From the NCBI GenBank assembly GCA_035524275.1, contig DATKPC010000114.1, positions 20,794 to 84,793 of the forward strand: a DNA stretch of 64,000 bases. The letters are read 5' to 3'. Below the pieces are notes generated by a model. The model was not told the origin of the DNA. It did not search any database and saw nothing but the letters and a program-made list of their open reading frames with translations. The DNA comes from DATKPC01 sp035524275 (GTDB taxonomy: Bacteria; Pseudomonadota; Gammaproteobacteria; Burkholderiales; Burkholderiaceae_F). Shown here piece after piece: positions 25,120 to 33,292 of the stretch; position 1 is the first letter of the stretch, and each line of letters opens with the position of its first letter. Position numbers and translations under genes: made by a program.

Positions 25120-26646
25120 TCAGAAGCGTGGCAGGTCCGGAAAACGCAGGTTGCCGCCGTGCACGTGAATCCGCCCGAACTCCGCGCAGCGTGCCTTCGA
25201 CGGGACGACCTTGCCCGGATTGAGCAGTCCCGGCGGATCGAAGGCCCGCTTCACCGCGGTAAAGGCATCGAGCGTCGTTCGGTCGAACTGCAGGCACATC
25301 TGGTGGACCTTCTCGACGCCGACGCCGTGTTCCCCGGTGACCGTGCCGCCGACTTCGACGCACAACTCGAGGATAGCGAATCCGAAGGCCTCGGCGCGCT
25401 GCGACGAGTCCGGGTCGTTCGCGTCGAACATGATGAGCGGATGCAGGTTGCCGTCGCCGGCATGGAACACGTTGGCGCAACGCAGCCCGAACCGGCCCTC
25501 CATCTCCCGGATGGCCGACAGGACCTTCGCCAGGCTGCGGCGCGGGATCGTTCCGTCCATGCAGTAGTAGTCGGGCGAGATCCTCCCGACGGCCGGGAAC
25601 GCGGCCTTGCGGCCGGCCCAGAAGCGAAGGCGCTCCGCTTCCGACTGCGAGACCGTGAGCCGCGTCGCCCCGGACTTCTGCAGGACCGATCGGATCGCCG
25701 CGATCTCCTCGGCGACTTCCTCGCTCGTCCCGTCGGACTCGACGAGGAGGATCGTCGCCGCTTCCAGGTCGTAGCCGGCGCCGACGAAAGGTTCCACGGC
25801 CGCGGTTGCCGCGCGATCCATCATCTCCATGCCGGCCGGGATGATGCCGGCGGCGATGACCGCCGCGACCGCCTCGCCGGCGCGGCCGACGTCGTCGAAC
25901 GACGCCATCACGACCTGCGCCTGCGCCGGCTTCGGCACGAGGCGAACCGTCACCTCGGTCGCGACCGCGAGCATCCCTTCGGAGCCGATCACCATCGACA
26001 GCAGGTCGAGCCCCGGGGCGTCGAGCGCCGCGGACCCCACCTCGATGACGTCGCCGTCGATCGTCACCGCGCGCACGCGCATCACGTTATGTGTCGTCAG
26101 GCCGTACTTCAGGCAATGGACGCCGCCGGAATTCTCCGCGACATTGCCGCCGATCGTGCACGCGATCTGGCTCGACGGGTCCGGCGCGTAGTACAGGCCA
26201 TGCCCCGCGACCGCTTCGGAGACGGCCTGGTTGCGGACGCCGGGCTGCACGACGGCCGTGCGCGCGTTGGCGTCGATCGAAAGAATGCGGTTGAGTTTCG
26301 AGGTCGACAGCAGCACGCCGGCGGCGTGCGGCAACGCGCTGCCCGCGAGCCCGGTGCCGGCGCCCCGCGGCACGACCGGAACCTCGAGCTCGCGGCAGGC
26401 GCGAAGCACCGCGACGACCTGCGCCTCGTCGCGCGGCAGCGCGACGACCATCGGCAGCTGCCGGTACAGCGACAGGCCGTCGCATTCGAAGGGCCGGGTA
26501 TCTTCCTCGCGATAGAGGAGGCAGTCCGGTTCCAGGATCCGCTGCAGCCGTTCGACGACGCGGCGCTGTCGCGTCGCGTCGACGGGGCCGCTGCCCTCGA
26601 GCGGAATGCGTTCCGCGAGCAGTGCGTTGGCGGCTGGCACGCTCAT
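25120..26646 (-). CDS. glcD: Glycolate oxidase subunit GlcD
   Basis: 508-residue FAD-linked catalytic subunit oxidising glycolate to glyoxylate. The FAD-binding part includes VVPRGAGTGLAGSALPHAAG and CTIGGNVAENSGGVHCLKYG, and the C-terminal oxidase domain contains HAGDGNLHPLIMFDAND and TGEHGVGVEKVHQM, where the conserved histidines lie. Its ATG overlaps the stop of the preceding dehydrogenase (ATGA). The gene order glcD-glcE-glcF is standard. Confidence 0.96.
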   Translation of the reverse strand: MSVPAANALLAERIPLEGSGPVDATRQRRVVERLQRILEPDCLLYREEDTRPFECDGLSLYRQLPMVVALPRDEAQVVAVLRACRELEVPVVPRGAGTGLAGSALPHAAGVLLSTSKLNRILSIDANARTAVVQPGVRNQAVSEAVAGHGLYYAPDPSSQIACTIGGNVAENSGGVHCLKYGLTTHNVMRVRAVTIDGDVIEVGSAALDAPGLDLLSMVIGSEGMLAVATEVTVRLVPKPAQAQVVMASFDDVGRAGEAVAAVIAAGIIPAGMEMMDRAATAAVEPFVGAGYDLEAATILLVESDGTSEEVAEEIAAIRSVLQKSGATRLTVSQSEAERLRFWAGRKAAFPAVGRISPDYYCMDGTIPRRSLAKVLSAIREMEGRFGLRCANVFHAGDGNLHPLIMFDANDPDSSQRAEAFGFAILELCVEVGGTVTGEHGVGVEKVHQMCLQFDRTTLDAFTAVKRAFDPPGLLNPGKVVPSKARCAEFGRIHVHGGNLRFPDLPRF

Positions 26647-28067
26647 CGCCTGACGACCTTTCCGGGGTTCATGATGTCCAGCGGATCGAACGCGCGCTTG
26701 ATCCGCGCCATCATCTCGATCGCATCCTCGCCGTGCTCCTCGACGACGAAGCCCATCTTGTGCAGCCCGACGCCGTGCTCCCCGGTGCAGGTGCCGTCCA
26801 TCGACAGCGCGCGCTTCACCAGCCGTTCGTTCAGCTCCTCCGCGATCTCGAAATCGCGCGGGCTGTTCGGATCGATGATCATCTGGACGTGGAAATTGCC
26901 GTCGCCGACGTGCCCGATGATCGTCGTGATGATCGGCGCCCGGTCGAGGTCCTCCTGCGTCGCGCCGATGCATTCGGCGAGCCGCGATATCGGGACGCAG
27001 ACGTCGGTCGAGACCGCACGGCTGCCGGGCTTCAGCTGCAGCGTCGCGAAGTAGGCGTTGTGGCGCGCCTGCCAGAGCCGCGAGCGCTCCTCCGGCTGCG
27101 TCGCCCACTGGAAGTCGAGGCCATGGTGGTCGCGCGCGACGTGCTGCACCGCTTCGGCCTGCTCCCGCACCGCCGTGGCGCTGCCGTGGAACTCGAACAG
27201 CAGCATCGGCGTCTCGCGCAGCGCCAGCTTGCTGTAGGCGTTGACCGCGCGCACGCCGGTCGCGTCGAGCAGTTCGCACCGCGCCACCGGGATGCCGAGC
27301 TGGATCGTCTGGATCGTCGTGCGGACGGCGTCGGCGACGGTCGGGAAGTTGCAGATCGCCGCGCTGATCGACTCCGGCTGCGGATACAGCTTCACCGTCA
27401 CCTCGGTGATCACGCCGAGCGTGCCCTCGGCGCCGACGAACAGTCGCGTCAGGTCGTAGCCGGCGCTCGACTTCTTCGCGCGCCGTGCCGTGCGTATCAC
27501 CTTGCCGTCGGCTGTCACGACCGTCAGCGCGAGGACGTTCTCCCGCATCGTCCCGTAGCGCACGGCGTTCGTGCCGGAGGCGCGCGTGGACGCCATGCCG
27601 CCCAGTGTCGCATCGGCGCCCGGGTCGATCGGGAAGAAGAGCCCCGTATCGCGGATCTCGGTATTCAGCTGCTTGCGCGTGACGCCGGCCTGCACCGTGG
27701 CCGTGAGGTCCTCGGCCTGCACGGCCAGGACGCGATTCATCCGCGTCAGGTCGACGCTGACGCCGCCGTGGATCGGCAGCAGGTGTCCTTCGAGCGAGGA
27801 TCCGGCGCCGTAGGGAATCAGCGGCACGCGGAAGGCCTGGCAGGCCTTGACGGCCTCGACGACATCCTCGGTCGACGTCGCGAAGACGACCGCGTCCGGA
27901 GGCACCGGTTCGAACGGCGACTCGTCGCGCCCGTGATGCTCGCGCACGGCGGCCGCGGTGGAGAACCGGTCGCCGAACCGCGTCCTGAGGCGCTCGACGA
28001 AGGCTTCGGCCAGCGGCCGGCCGCCTCCGGCTCGCGCTCCGATCCCACCCATTCCCGGTGCGTTCAT
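26643..28067 (-). CDS. FAD-linked D-2-hydroxyacid dehydrogenase (D-lactate dehydrogenase-like)
   Basis: 474-residue paralogue of GlcD with FAD_binding_4 and FAD-oxidase_C domains: LIPYGAGSSLEGHLLPIHGG, DATLGGMASTRASGTNAVRYG (broken here for reading), HVGDGNFHVQMIIDPN and CTGEHGVGLHKMG. This subfamily includes cytochrome-type D-lactate dehydrogenases and D-2-hydroxyglutarate dehydrogenases; the substrate cannot be chosen from sequence. First gene of the six-gene glc-lrg operon and translationally coupled to glcD. The 241 bp upstream contain a possible -10 TACAAT (28212-28207) without a clear -35. Confidence 0.9.
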   Translation of the reverse strand: MNAPGMGGIGARAGGGRPLAEAFVERLRTRFGDRFSTAAAVREHHGRDESPFEPVPPDAVVFATSTEDVVEAVKACQAFRVPLIPYGAGSSLEGHLLPIHGGVSVDLTRMNRVLAVQAEDLTATVQAGVTRKQLNTEIRDTGLFFPIDPGADATLGGMASTRASGTNAVRYGTMRENVLALTVVTADGKVIRTARRAKKSSAGYDLTRLFVGAEGTLGVITEVTVKLYPQPESISAAICNFPTVADAVRTTIQTIQLGIPVARCELLDATGVRAVNAYSKLALRETPMLLFEFHGSATAVREQAEAVQHVARDHHGLDFQWATQPEERSRLWQARHNAYFATLQLKPGSRAVSTDVCVPISRLAECIGATQEDLDRAPIITTIIGHVGDGNFHVQMIIDPNSPRDFEIAEELNERLVKRALSMDGTCTGEHGVGLHKMGFVVEEHGEDAIEMMARIKRAFDPLDIMNPGKVVRR

Positions 28068-28308
28068 AGTCAGGCTCCGATGCGGTCCGATCGACCGGCC
28101 GCGCGCCATGCCGGCGGCGGCCTGCAGCGAACCGTAGCCGCCGATGTCGGTTCGATCCGGTTCCTCCGGGTCGACGTGATTCGCGTCGATACCCCAAGTC
28201 TCAAGGATTGTAGGCGCAGCGGGCCGTCGTCACGCCGGGCAGGGCGTGCGCCGCCGCAGCCGAGCGCGGGACCGCGAGCCGACGCGGTCGGGCGCCGTGG
28301 TCTTTCCG

Positions 28309-29226
28309 TCAGCGCGATGCCGGCAGCGGGCGACCCTCGGCGGCGGCGGCCTCCGGCTTGGGGCCCCATCGGACCAGCCCCAGCACCAGGGCCGTCCCGG
28401 CGAGGATCACGACGCCGCCGACCGCCATCTGCGGGCTGATCGTTTCGCCGAGCACGACGCCGCCCCATCCGGCGGCGAACACCGGGATCAGGAACGTCAC
28501 CGACGCGCTGCGGATCGCGCCGACGTGCGCGATGAGCCGGAAGTAGAGGACGTACGCGGCGGCGGAACAGACGAGCCCCAGCGCCGCGGCCGCGTACCAC
28601 GCGGTGGCCGTCGGCGGGGTCGCGGGCCACGCCTGCAGCGCGAATGGCGCCACGGCCAAGGCCGACGCCAGCTGGCTGCCGCAGGCGAGTCCGAGCGCAG
28701 GCACGTCGGCGGCGTAGCGGCGCGCCAGGTTCGCCGCGACGCCATACGAGGCCGTCGCGACGAGCGCCGCGACGATCGCCCATCCGCTGGCCCCGGGCCT
28801 GAAGTCGATCCGCCCCCAGACCAGGATCGCGACGCCCGCGAGGCCGAACGCGAGGCCGACCCCTTGCGGTCGGCTGATCGCGTGCCGCAGCCAGATTCGT
28901 CCGATGAGCGCGGTCCACAGCGGCGTCGTCGCATTGAGCAGGGCGGCAAAGCCGGCGGTCACCGACTGCAGCGCAAAGCTGAACATCACGAACGGCAGCG
29001 CCGAGTTGAGCAGCCCGACGACGACGATCGGCGCGGCGTGCCGCGCGAGGACCCGCAGCTCGCCGCGAAGGGCAAGCAGCGGAAGCAGCGCCGCCGCCCC
29101 GATGCTGACCCGCAGCTCGACAAGCGCCAGCGGTCCGAATGCCGGCACCGCGTAGCGCATGAAAAGAAAGCTGGCGCCCCAGATCGCTGCGAGCAGGACC
29201 AGCTCGCCGGAATCGCGCATGCGCAT
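28309..29226 (-). CDS. EamA/DMT-family transporter
   Basis: 305-residue inner-membrane carrier made of two EamA repeats with ten predicted helices: ELVLLAAIWGASFLFMRYAV opens the first and WAIVAALVATASYGVAANLA the second, ending LIPVFAAGWGGVVLGETISP. Members export amino acids, nucleosides or other metabolites; this one's cargo is unknown. ATG 29226 is preceded by GGAGG. It is on the same strand as aroG and the glc operon but separated from each by 175-240 bp, so it is probably independent. Confidence 0.9.
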   Translation of the reverse strand: MRMRDSGELVLLAAIWGASFLFMRYAVPAFGPLALVELRVSIGAAALLPLLALRGELRVLARHAAPIVVVGLLNSALPFVMFSFALQSVTAGFAALLNATTPLWTALIGRIWLRHAISRPQGVGLAFGLAGVAILVWGRIDFRPGASGWAIVAALVATASYGVAANLARRYAADVPALGLACGSQLASALAVAPFALQAWPATPPTATAWYAAAALGLVCSAAAYVLYFRLIAHVGAIRSASVTFLIPVFAAGWGGVVLGETISPQMAVGGVVILAGTALVLGLVRWGPKPEAAAAEGRPLPASR

Positions 29227-29401
29227 CCCCGCCTCCCCGATGGATGGAACCGATAGCTGCGGTCGTCGTGGACCGCAGCCCTCCGGCATTCGACACGGCC
29301 GGCGCGGCCGCCGCACCCCGCTTCCTGTCGTGCAATTCGAAAGCGCGGGCGCATCGCGAGACGGGATCGCCGCGCGACCCGTCCCCCGGCAACGACCGCG
29401 C

Positions 29402-30496
29402 CTACGCCCCCGTCGTCCGAGGGCGAACGAGCCGCCGCGCGCGCACGCCCTCGGCCAGGGTCTCGATCGCGCGGATGCCGTCGTCCCAGCCGATGCACGC
29501 GTCGGTGATCGATTGCCCGAAGACGAGCGGCTTTCCGGGCACCAGGTCCTGGCGACCGCCGACGAGGTGGCTCTCGATCATCACGCCGACGATGCGTGAT
29601 TCGCCTGCGGCCAGTTGCCGCGCGATGTCGGCACAGACGACGAGCTGGTTCTCGTGCCGCTTCTGGCTGTTGGCGTGGCTCGCGTCGACCATCAGCCGCG
29701 CGGCGAGCCCGGAGCGCGCGAGTTCGTCGCAGGCCGCCTGCACGCTCGCGGCATCGTAGTTGGGCGTCTTGCCGCCGCGCAGGATGATGTGGCAGTCCTC
29801 GTTGCCGCGCGTCGAGACGATCGCGGAATGCCCGCCCTTCGTGACCGAGAGGAAGTGGTGCGGCTGCTGCGCGGCCTTGATCGCGTCGGCCGCGATACGG
29901 ATATTGCCGTCGGTCCCGTTCTTGAACCCGACCGGACACGACAGCCCGGAGGCCAGCTCGCGATGCACCTGCGATTCCGTCGTCCGCGCGCCGATGGCGC
30001 CCCAGGCGACGAAGTCGGCGATGTACTGCGGCGTGATCATGTCGAGGTATTCGCAGCCGGCCGGCACGCCCAGCTCGTTGATCTCCAGCAGCAGTTCGCG
30101 GGCGATCCGCAGGCCGTGGTTGATCCGGAAGCTGCCGTCGAGGTCCGGGTCGTTGATGAGTCCCTTCCAGCCGACCGTCGTGCGCGGTTTCTCGAAATAG
30201 ACCCGCATCACGATCTCGAGGTCCGCCGCATGCCGCACGCGGACTTCGCGCAGCCGGCGCGCGAACTCCATCGCGGCCTCGGTGTCGTGGATCGAGCAGG
30301 GGCCGATCACGACGATCAGCCGGTCGTCGGCCGCCAGCAGGATCCGATGCAGCGCCTCGCGGCTCTCGTGCACCGTGCGCGACGCCGCATCGGTACACGG
30401 AAACTCGCGCAGCAGGTGCGAAGGGGGGACCAGTTCCTTGATCTCCTTGATCCGCAGGTCATCGGTCATGTACCGCTTCTTCGGCGCCTGGTCCAT
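29402..30496 (-). CDS. aroG: 3-deoxy-7-phosphoheptulonate (DAHP) synthase, class I
   Basis: First enzyme of the shikimate pathway, condensing phosphoenolpyruvate and erythrose 4-phosphate. The 364-residue protein has the type I-alpha core: VVIGPCSIHD, RVYFEKPRTTVGWKGLINDP, PVGFKNGTDGN, and VDASHANSQKRHENQ near the metal site. ATG 30496 gives MDQAPKKRYMTDDLRI. Upstream lie a Phe/Tyr-rich leader peptide and a terminator hairpin, so it is probably controlled by ribosome-mediated attenuation. Feedback specificity (Phe, Tyr or Trp) cannot be read with certainty; the leader points to Phe. Confidence 0.95.
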   Translation of the reverse strand: MDQAPKKRYMTDDLRIKEIKELVPPSHLLREFPCTDAASRTVHESREALHRILLAADDRLIVVIGPCSIHDTEAAMEFARRLREVRVRHAADLEIVMRVYFEKPRTTVGWKGLINDPDLDGSFRINHGLRIARELLLEINELGVPAGCEYLDMITPQYIADFVAWGAIGARTTESQVHRELASGLSCPVGFKNGTDGNIRIAADAIKAAQQPHHFLSVTKGGHSAIVSTRGNEDCHIILRGGKTPNYDAASVQAACDELARSGLAARLMVDASHANSQKRHENQLVVCADIARQLAAGESRIVGVMIESHLVGGRQDLVPGKPLVFGQSITDACIGWDDGIRAIETLAEGVRARRLVRPRTTGA

Positions 30497-30562
30497 CGCG
30501 TTCCTCTCCGTCGTTCCGTGCCCGCCGGCTGGGCTGCCGGTCGTCGAATCTCGTTCGCCATC

Positions 30563-30594
30563 AAAAAAAAACCGCCAGGACATGCCTGGCGGTT
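30563..30594 (-). terminator. Attenuator (leader terminator) of aroG
   Basis: On the minus strand, stem ACCGCCAGG/CCTGGCGGT (30593-30585 with 30579-30571, extendable by one A-T pair) with loop CATGT is followed directly by nine T. It lies 25 nt after the leader-peptide stop and 67 nt before the aroG ATG, so it interrupts the aroG transcript. The leader repeats the 3' arm CCTGGCGG at 30649-30642, which can pair instead with the 5' arm and prevent termination. Confidence 0.85.
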
Positions 30595-30618
30595 CTTGAA
30601 TCGGTGAAGTGCCTGGAA

Positions 30619-30699
30619 CTACGCGCGCTTTCCGACTCGCTCCGCCAGGTGGCACGGAAAGCCGAAATAAAAACCGAATCGAAAATCGCGCCGGATCAT
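30619..30699 (-). CDS. aroG leader peptide, Phe/Tyr-rich (PheL-like)
   Basis: 26-codon reading frame on the minus strand from ATG 30699 to TAG 30619. Codons 5-15 read DFRFGFYFGFP: five Phe and one Tyr within nine residues, extreme for any region of this GC-rich genome. It is followed by the antiterminator segment and the attenuator hairpin, the layout of pheL/trpL-type leaders. A short inverted repeat (30662-30655 with 30634-30627) encloses the antiterminator segment and may be the pause hairpin. The Shine-Dalgarno is weak. Stalling for lack of charged tRNA-Phe would free CCTGGCGG to pair with the terminator's 5' arm and switch aroG on. Confidence 0.75.
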   Translation of the reverse strand: MIRRDFRFGFYFGFPCHLAERVGKRA

Positions 30700-30793
30700 G
30701 GCCAGGAAGCTTCGCCTAGGACTTGAACTCGCGGGGTCGAACCCGGGCCGGAAACCGGAGCCTCGGCCGGGAGCCGCACATTCCCTCGCACGG

Positions 30794-30823
30794 ACTCTAC
30801 CGGACTTTGCCCGGGACCCGCAA
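30794..30823 (-). promoter_or_regulatory. Possible promoter of the aroG leader transcript
   Basis: Minus-strand TTGCGG (30823-30818) and TAGAGT (30799-30794) are 18 bp apart, about 95 nt before the leader ATG. Both boxes are only fair matches, so this is the best candidate, not a firm call. Confidence 0.3.
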
Positions 30824-30886
30824 ATCAGGGCGATCGCGCGTGCGCGTCAGCGTCGATGGCGGGCCGCCGCGTCGGCTGCGGCGCGC

Positions 30887-31585
30887 TCAGAAGCGGAAAC
30901 GGATCCCGACGTTCGCGCTGTTGTTCGGCGACGGCCCGTACAGGTCCTCGGCATCGCCGCCGGATTCGACGAGACGGTAGCCGCCGTAGAGGAACAGGTC
31001 GTGTCCCAGGCCGTAGTCGACGCGCAGGTCCAGGTCGAGCGCATGACCGCGCCCCGTATGCAGCCCGTCGGCGTCGACGCTGAGTTGCCAGCGATCGCCG
31101 TAATGGCCGCTCGCTGACAGGTGCATCATCGGCGTCGAGCCGAGGCGCCAGCGATCGGAGCCGAGCGCCGGACGCCACGTCGCCGGATTGTCGAGCAGGC
31201 TCGCGGTGAGGCCGAGCTTGTACGCCCAGGCGTCCGTTTCGAAGAAGGTGTAGCGGTACGTCGCGCGCGCATGGTCGAGGCCGGCGCGTTGTGTGGGCGA
31301 CAGCGTGGGCGACAGCGCCGGCGACAGCAGCCAGTCCGGCATGCGAGCGGACGACGGGGTCGTCGTCAGCACCACTTCCTGGCCCGGAGGCAGCAGGCCG
31401 AGGCCACTGCTGCCGACGTGGACCGGCGCGGCGAGCGCGCTCGGGCTCGCGAGCTCGGCCGCGCCGCTTTCGAGTCGATACGAGACGCCCGACGACCCGC
31501 GATCGTCGGCCAGCGCGACCGACGCGCCGAGGACACCGCCTGCGACGCAGGCGAAACGCAGAAGGGCACGCGCCTTGGACGTCAT
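30887..31585 (-). CDS. Putative outer-membrane beta-barrel protein
   Basis: 232-residue exported protein. The N-terminus (MTSKARALLRFACVAGGVLG...ALADD) is a standard signal peptide cleaved near residue 26. The C-terminal half shows alternating aromatic/hydrophobic strands (ATYRYTFFETDAWAYKLGL, MHLSASGHYGDRWQLSVDAD, HDLFLYGGYRLVESGGDAED) and the final residues IRFRF end in Phe, as for Bam-assembled barrels. A Pro/Ser/Leu-rich linker precedes it. No specific family is recognised. It lies upstream of the aroG leader on the same strand. The 218 bp before it show no clear element. Confidence 0.7.
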   Translation of the reverse strand: MTSKARALLRFACVAGGVLGASVALADDRGSSGVSYRLESGAAELASPSALAAPVHVGSSGLGLLPPGQEVVLTTTPSSARMPDWLLSPALSPTLSPTQRAGLDHARATYRYTFFETDAWAYKLGLTASLLDNPATWRPALGSDRWRLGSTPMMHLSASGHYGDRWQLSVDADGLHTGRGHALDLDLRVDYGLGHDLFLYGGYRLVESGGDAEDLYGPSPNNSANVGIRFRF

Positions 31586-31803
31586 GATCGCTACCCCAAA
31601 CGGACCCGTGTCACGGATACCATATTGGCGTATTTCGATTCAATTTCCAAGACGCGGCGCGGTCAGATTTTCGATTGACACGTCCCGGTTGCGCGACGGC
31701 AACGGGGAGGTTTCCCCACGCGCGGCGCGGGAATGCACGTCTCCGGATCGGGCGATTCGCGCAATGTGAGCGGACACTTCCGCTCGACGCGGCCTCGGTT
31801 CCC

Positions 31804-33282
31804 TCACGCGCCCGCCGTGCCGCCCACCGTGAGCCCCTCGATGCGAAGCGTCGGCAGCCCGACGCCGACCGGCACGCTCTGGCCCTCCTTGCCGCAGGTG
31901 CCGATCCCGCTGTCCAGCGCGAGGTCGTTGCCGATCATCGTGATCCGGGTCAGCGCGTCCGGTCCGTTGCCGATCAGCGTCGCTCCCTTCACCGGGGCCG
32001 TCACCTTCCCGTCTTCGATCAGGTAGGCCTCGGCCATCGAGAAGACAAACTTTCCGTTCGTGATGTCGACCTGGCCGCCGCCGAAGTTGGTGGCGTAGAT
32101 GCCATTCTTCACCGAGCGCAGGATCTCCTGCGGATCGTCCTTGCCGCCGAGCATGTACGTGTTCGTCATCCGCGGCATCGGCAGGCTCGCGAACGATTCA
32201 CGACGGCCGTTGCCCGTGACCGCGACCTTCATCAGCCGCGCGTTGAGCGTGTCCTGCAGGTAGCCGCGCAGGACGCCGTCCTCGATCAGCACGGTCCGCT
32301 GTGTCGGGTTTCCTTCGTCGTCGATCGACAGCGAACCGCGGCGGTCGGGCAGCGTGCCGTCGTCGATCACGGTCACGCCGCGGGCCGCGACGCGCTTGCC
32401 GACGCGGCCTGCAAACGCGCTGGATCCCTTGCGGTTGAAGTCGCCCTCCAGGCCGTGGCCGACGGCTTCATGAAGCAGGATCCCCGGCCAGCCCGGTCCC
32501 AGGACGACGGTCATCGCGCCGGCCGGCGCCGGCCGGGCGTCGAGGTTCACGAGCGCCATGTCGACGGCTCGCTGCGCGTAGTCCGCCAGCAACTCGTCGG
32601 TGAACTGCCGCAAGTCGGTGCGGCCGCCGCCGCCGGAGTACCCCTGTTCGCGCCGCCCGGCCTGCGGTCCGGTCCCTTCGACGATGACCGTGAGCGACAA
32701 CCGCACGAGCGGCCGGACGTCGCCGGCCATCACGCCGTCGCTGCGTACGACGAGCACGACGTCGTATTCGGACGCGACGCTGGCCATGACCTGCTTGACG
32801 CGCGGGTCGCGCGCGCGCGCGAGGCGCTCGAGTCGTTCCAGCAGCGCGATCTTCCCGGCCGCCTCGAGCGAGGCGAGCGGATCGTGGTCGCCGTAGAGCG
32901 CCTTGTGCCCGCGCGGATCGAGCGTCGCGGCGACCTTGGCCCGGCCGCCGCCGGCGCGCGCGATCGAGCGCACCGAGCGCGCCGCCTCCTGCAGCGCGAG
33001 TTCCGAGATGTCGTCGGAGTAGGCGAATGCGGTGCGGTCGCCGGCGACGGCGCGCACGCCGACGCCCTGTTCGATCCCGAAACTGCCCGTCTTGACGATC
33101 CCTTCCTCGAGCGAATACGACTCGCTGCGCGTGTACTGGAAGTACAGGTCGGCCGCGTCGGCACGATGCTCGAAGATCGTCCCCAGCGCGCGGCGCAGGT
33201 CGGCGTCGTCGAGGTCGTACGGCTCCAGCAACAGCGCCCGCGCGGTCGCGAGGCGGGAAAGGGACGGGTCGGCTCGATCCAT
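31804..33282 (-). CDS. tldD: TldD, metalloprotease component of TldD/TldE
   Basis: 492-residue protein of the TldD/PmbA protease that trims microcin B17 precursor, degrades CcdA and processes other unfolded peptides; acts in the cytoplasm with TldE. The zinc motif HEAVGHGLEGDF (HExxxH) and GTCGKEGQSVPVGVG near the end are intact. ATG 33282 gives MDRADPSLSRLAT. It starts 10 bp after the nitrilase stop; order yhdP-nitrilase-tldD resembles the yhdP-tldD pair of enterobacteria. tldE is not in the window. Confidence 0.95.
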   Translation of the reverse strand: MDRADPSLSRLATARALLLEPYDLDDADLRRALGTIFEHRADAADLYFQYTRSESYSLEEGIVKTGSFGIEQGVGVRAVAGDRTAFAYSDDISELALQEAARSVRSIARAGGGRAKVAATLDPRGHKALYGDHDPLASLEAAGKIALLERLERLARARDPRVKQVMASVASEYDVVLVVRSDGVMAGDVRPLVRLSLTVIVEGTGPQAGRREQGYSGGGGRTDLRQFTDELLADYAQRAVDMALVNLDARPAPAGAMTVVLGPGWPGILLHEAVGHGLEGDFNRKGSSAFAGRVGKRVAARGVTVIDDGTLPDRRGSLSIDDEGNPTQRTVLIEDGVLRGYLQDTLNARLMKVAVTGNGRRESFASLPMPRMTNTYMLGGKDDPQEILRSVKNGIYATNFGGGQVDITNGKFVFSMAEAYLIEDGKVTAPVKGATLIGNGPDALTRITMIGNDLALDSGIGTCGKEGQSVPVGVGLPTLRIEGLTVGGTAGA

Positions 33283-33292
33283 GTCGTTGCCC

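Noticed and set aside
30497..30585. In-frame N-terminal extension of AroG beginning MSWRFFF
   Set aside because: It would start inside the attenuator hairpin and its three Phe codons are just the terminator T-tract; AroG from 30496 has the normal N-terminus.
30730..30770. GGTTCGACCCC-like T-arm on the minus strand near the aroG leader
   Set aside because: No acceptor, D or anticodon arms can be built around it, so it is not a tRNA.
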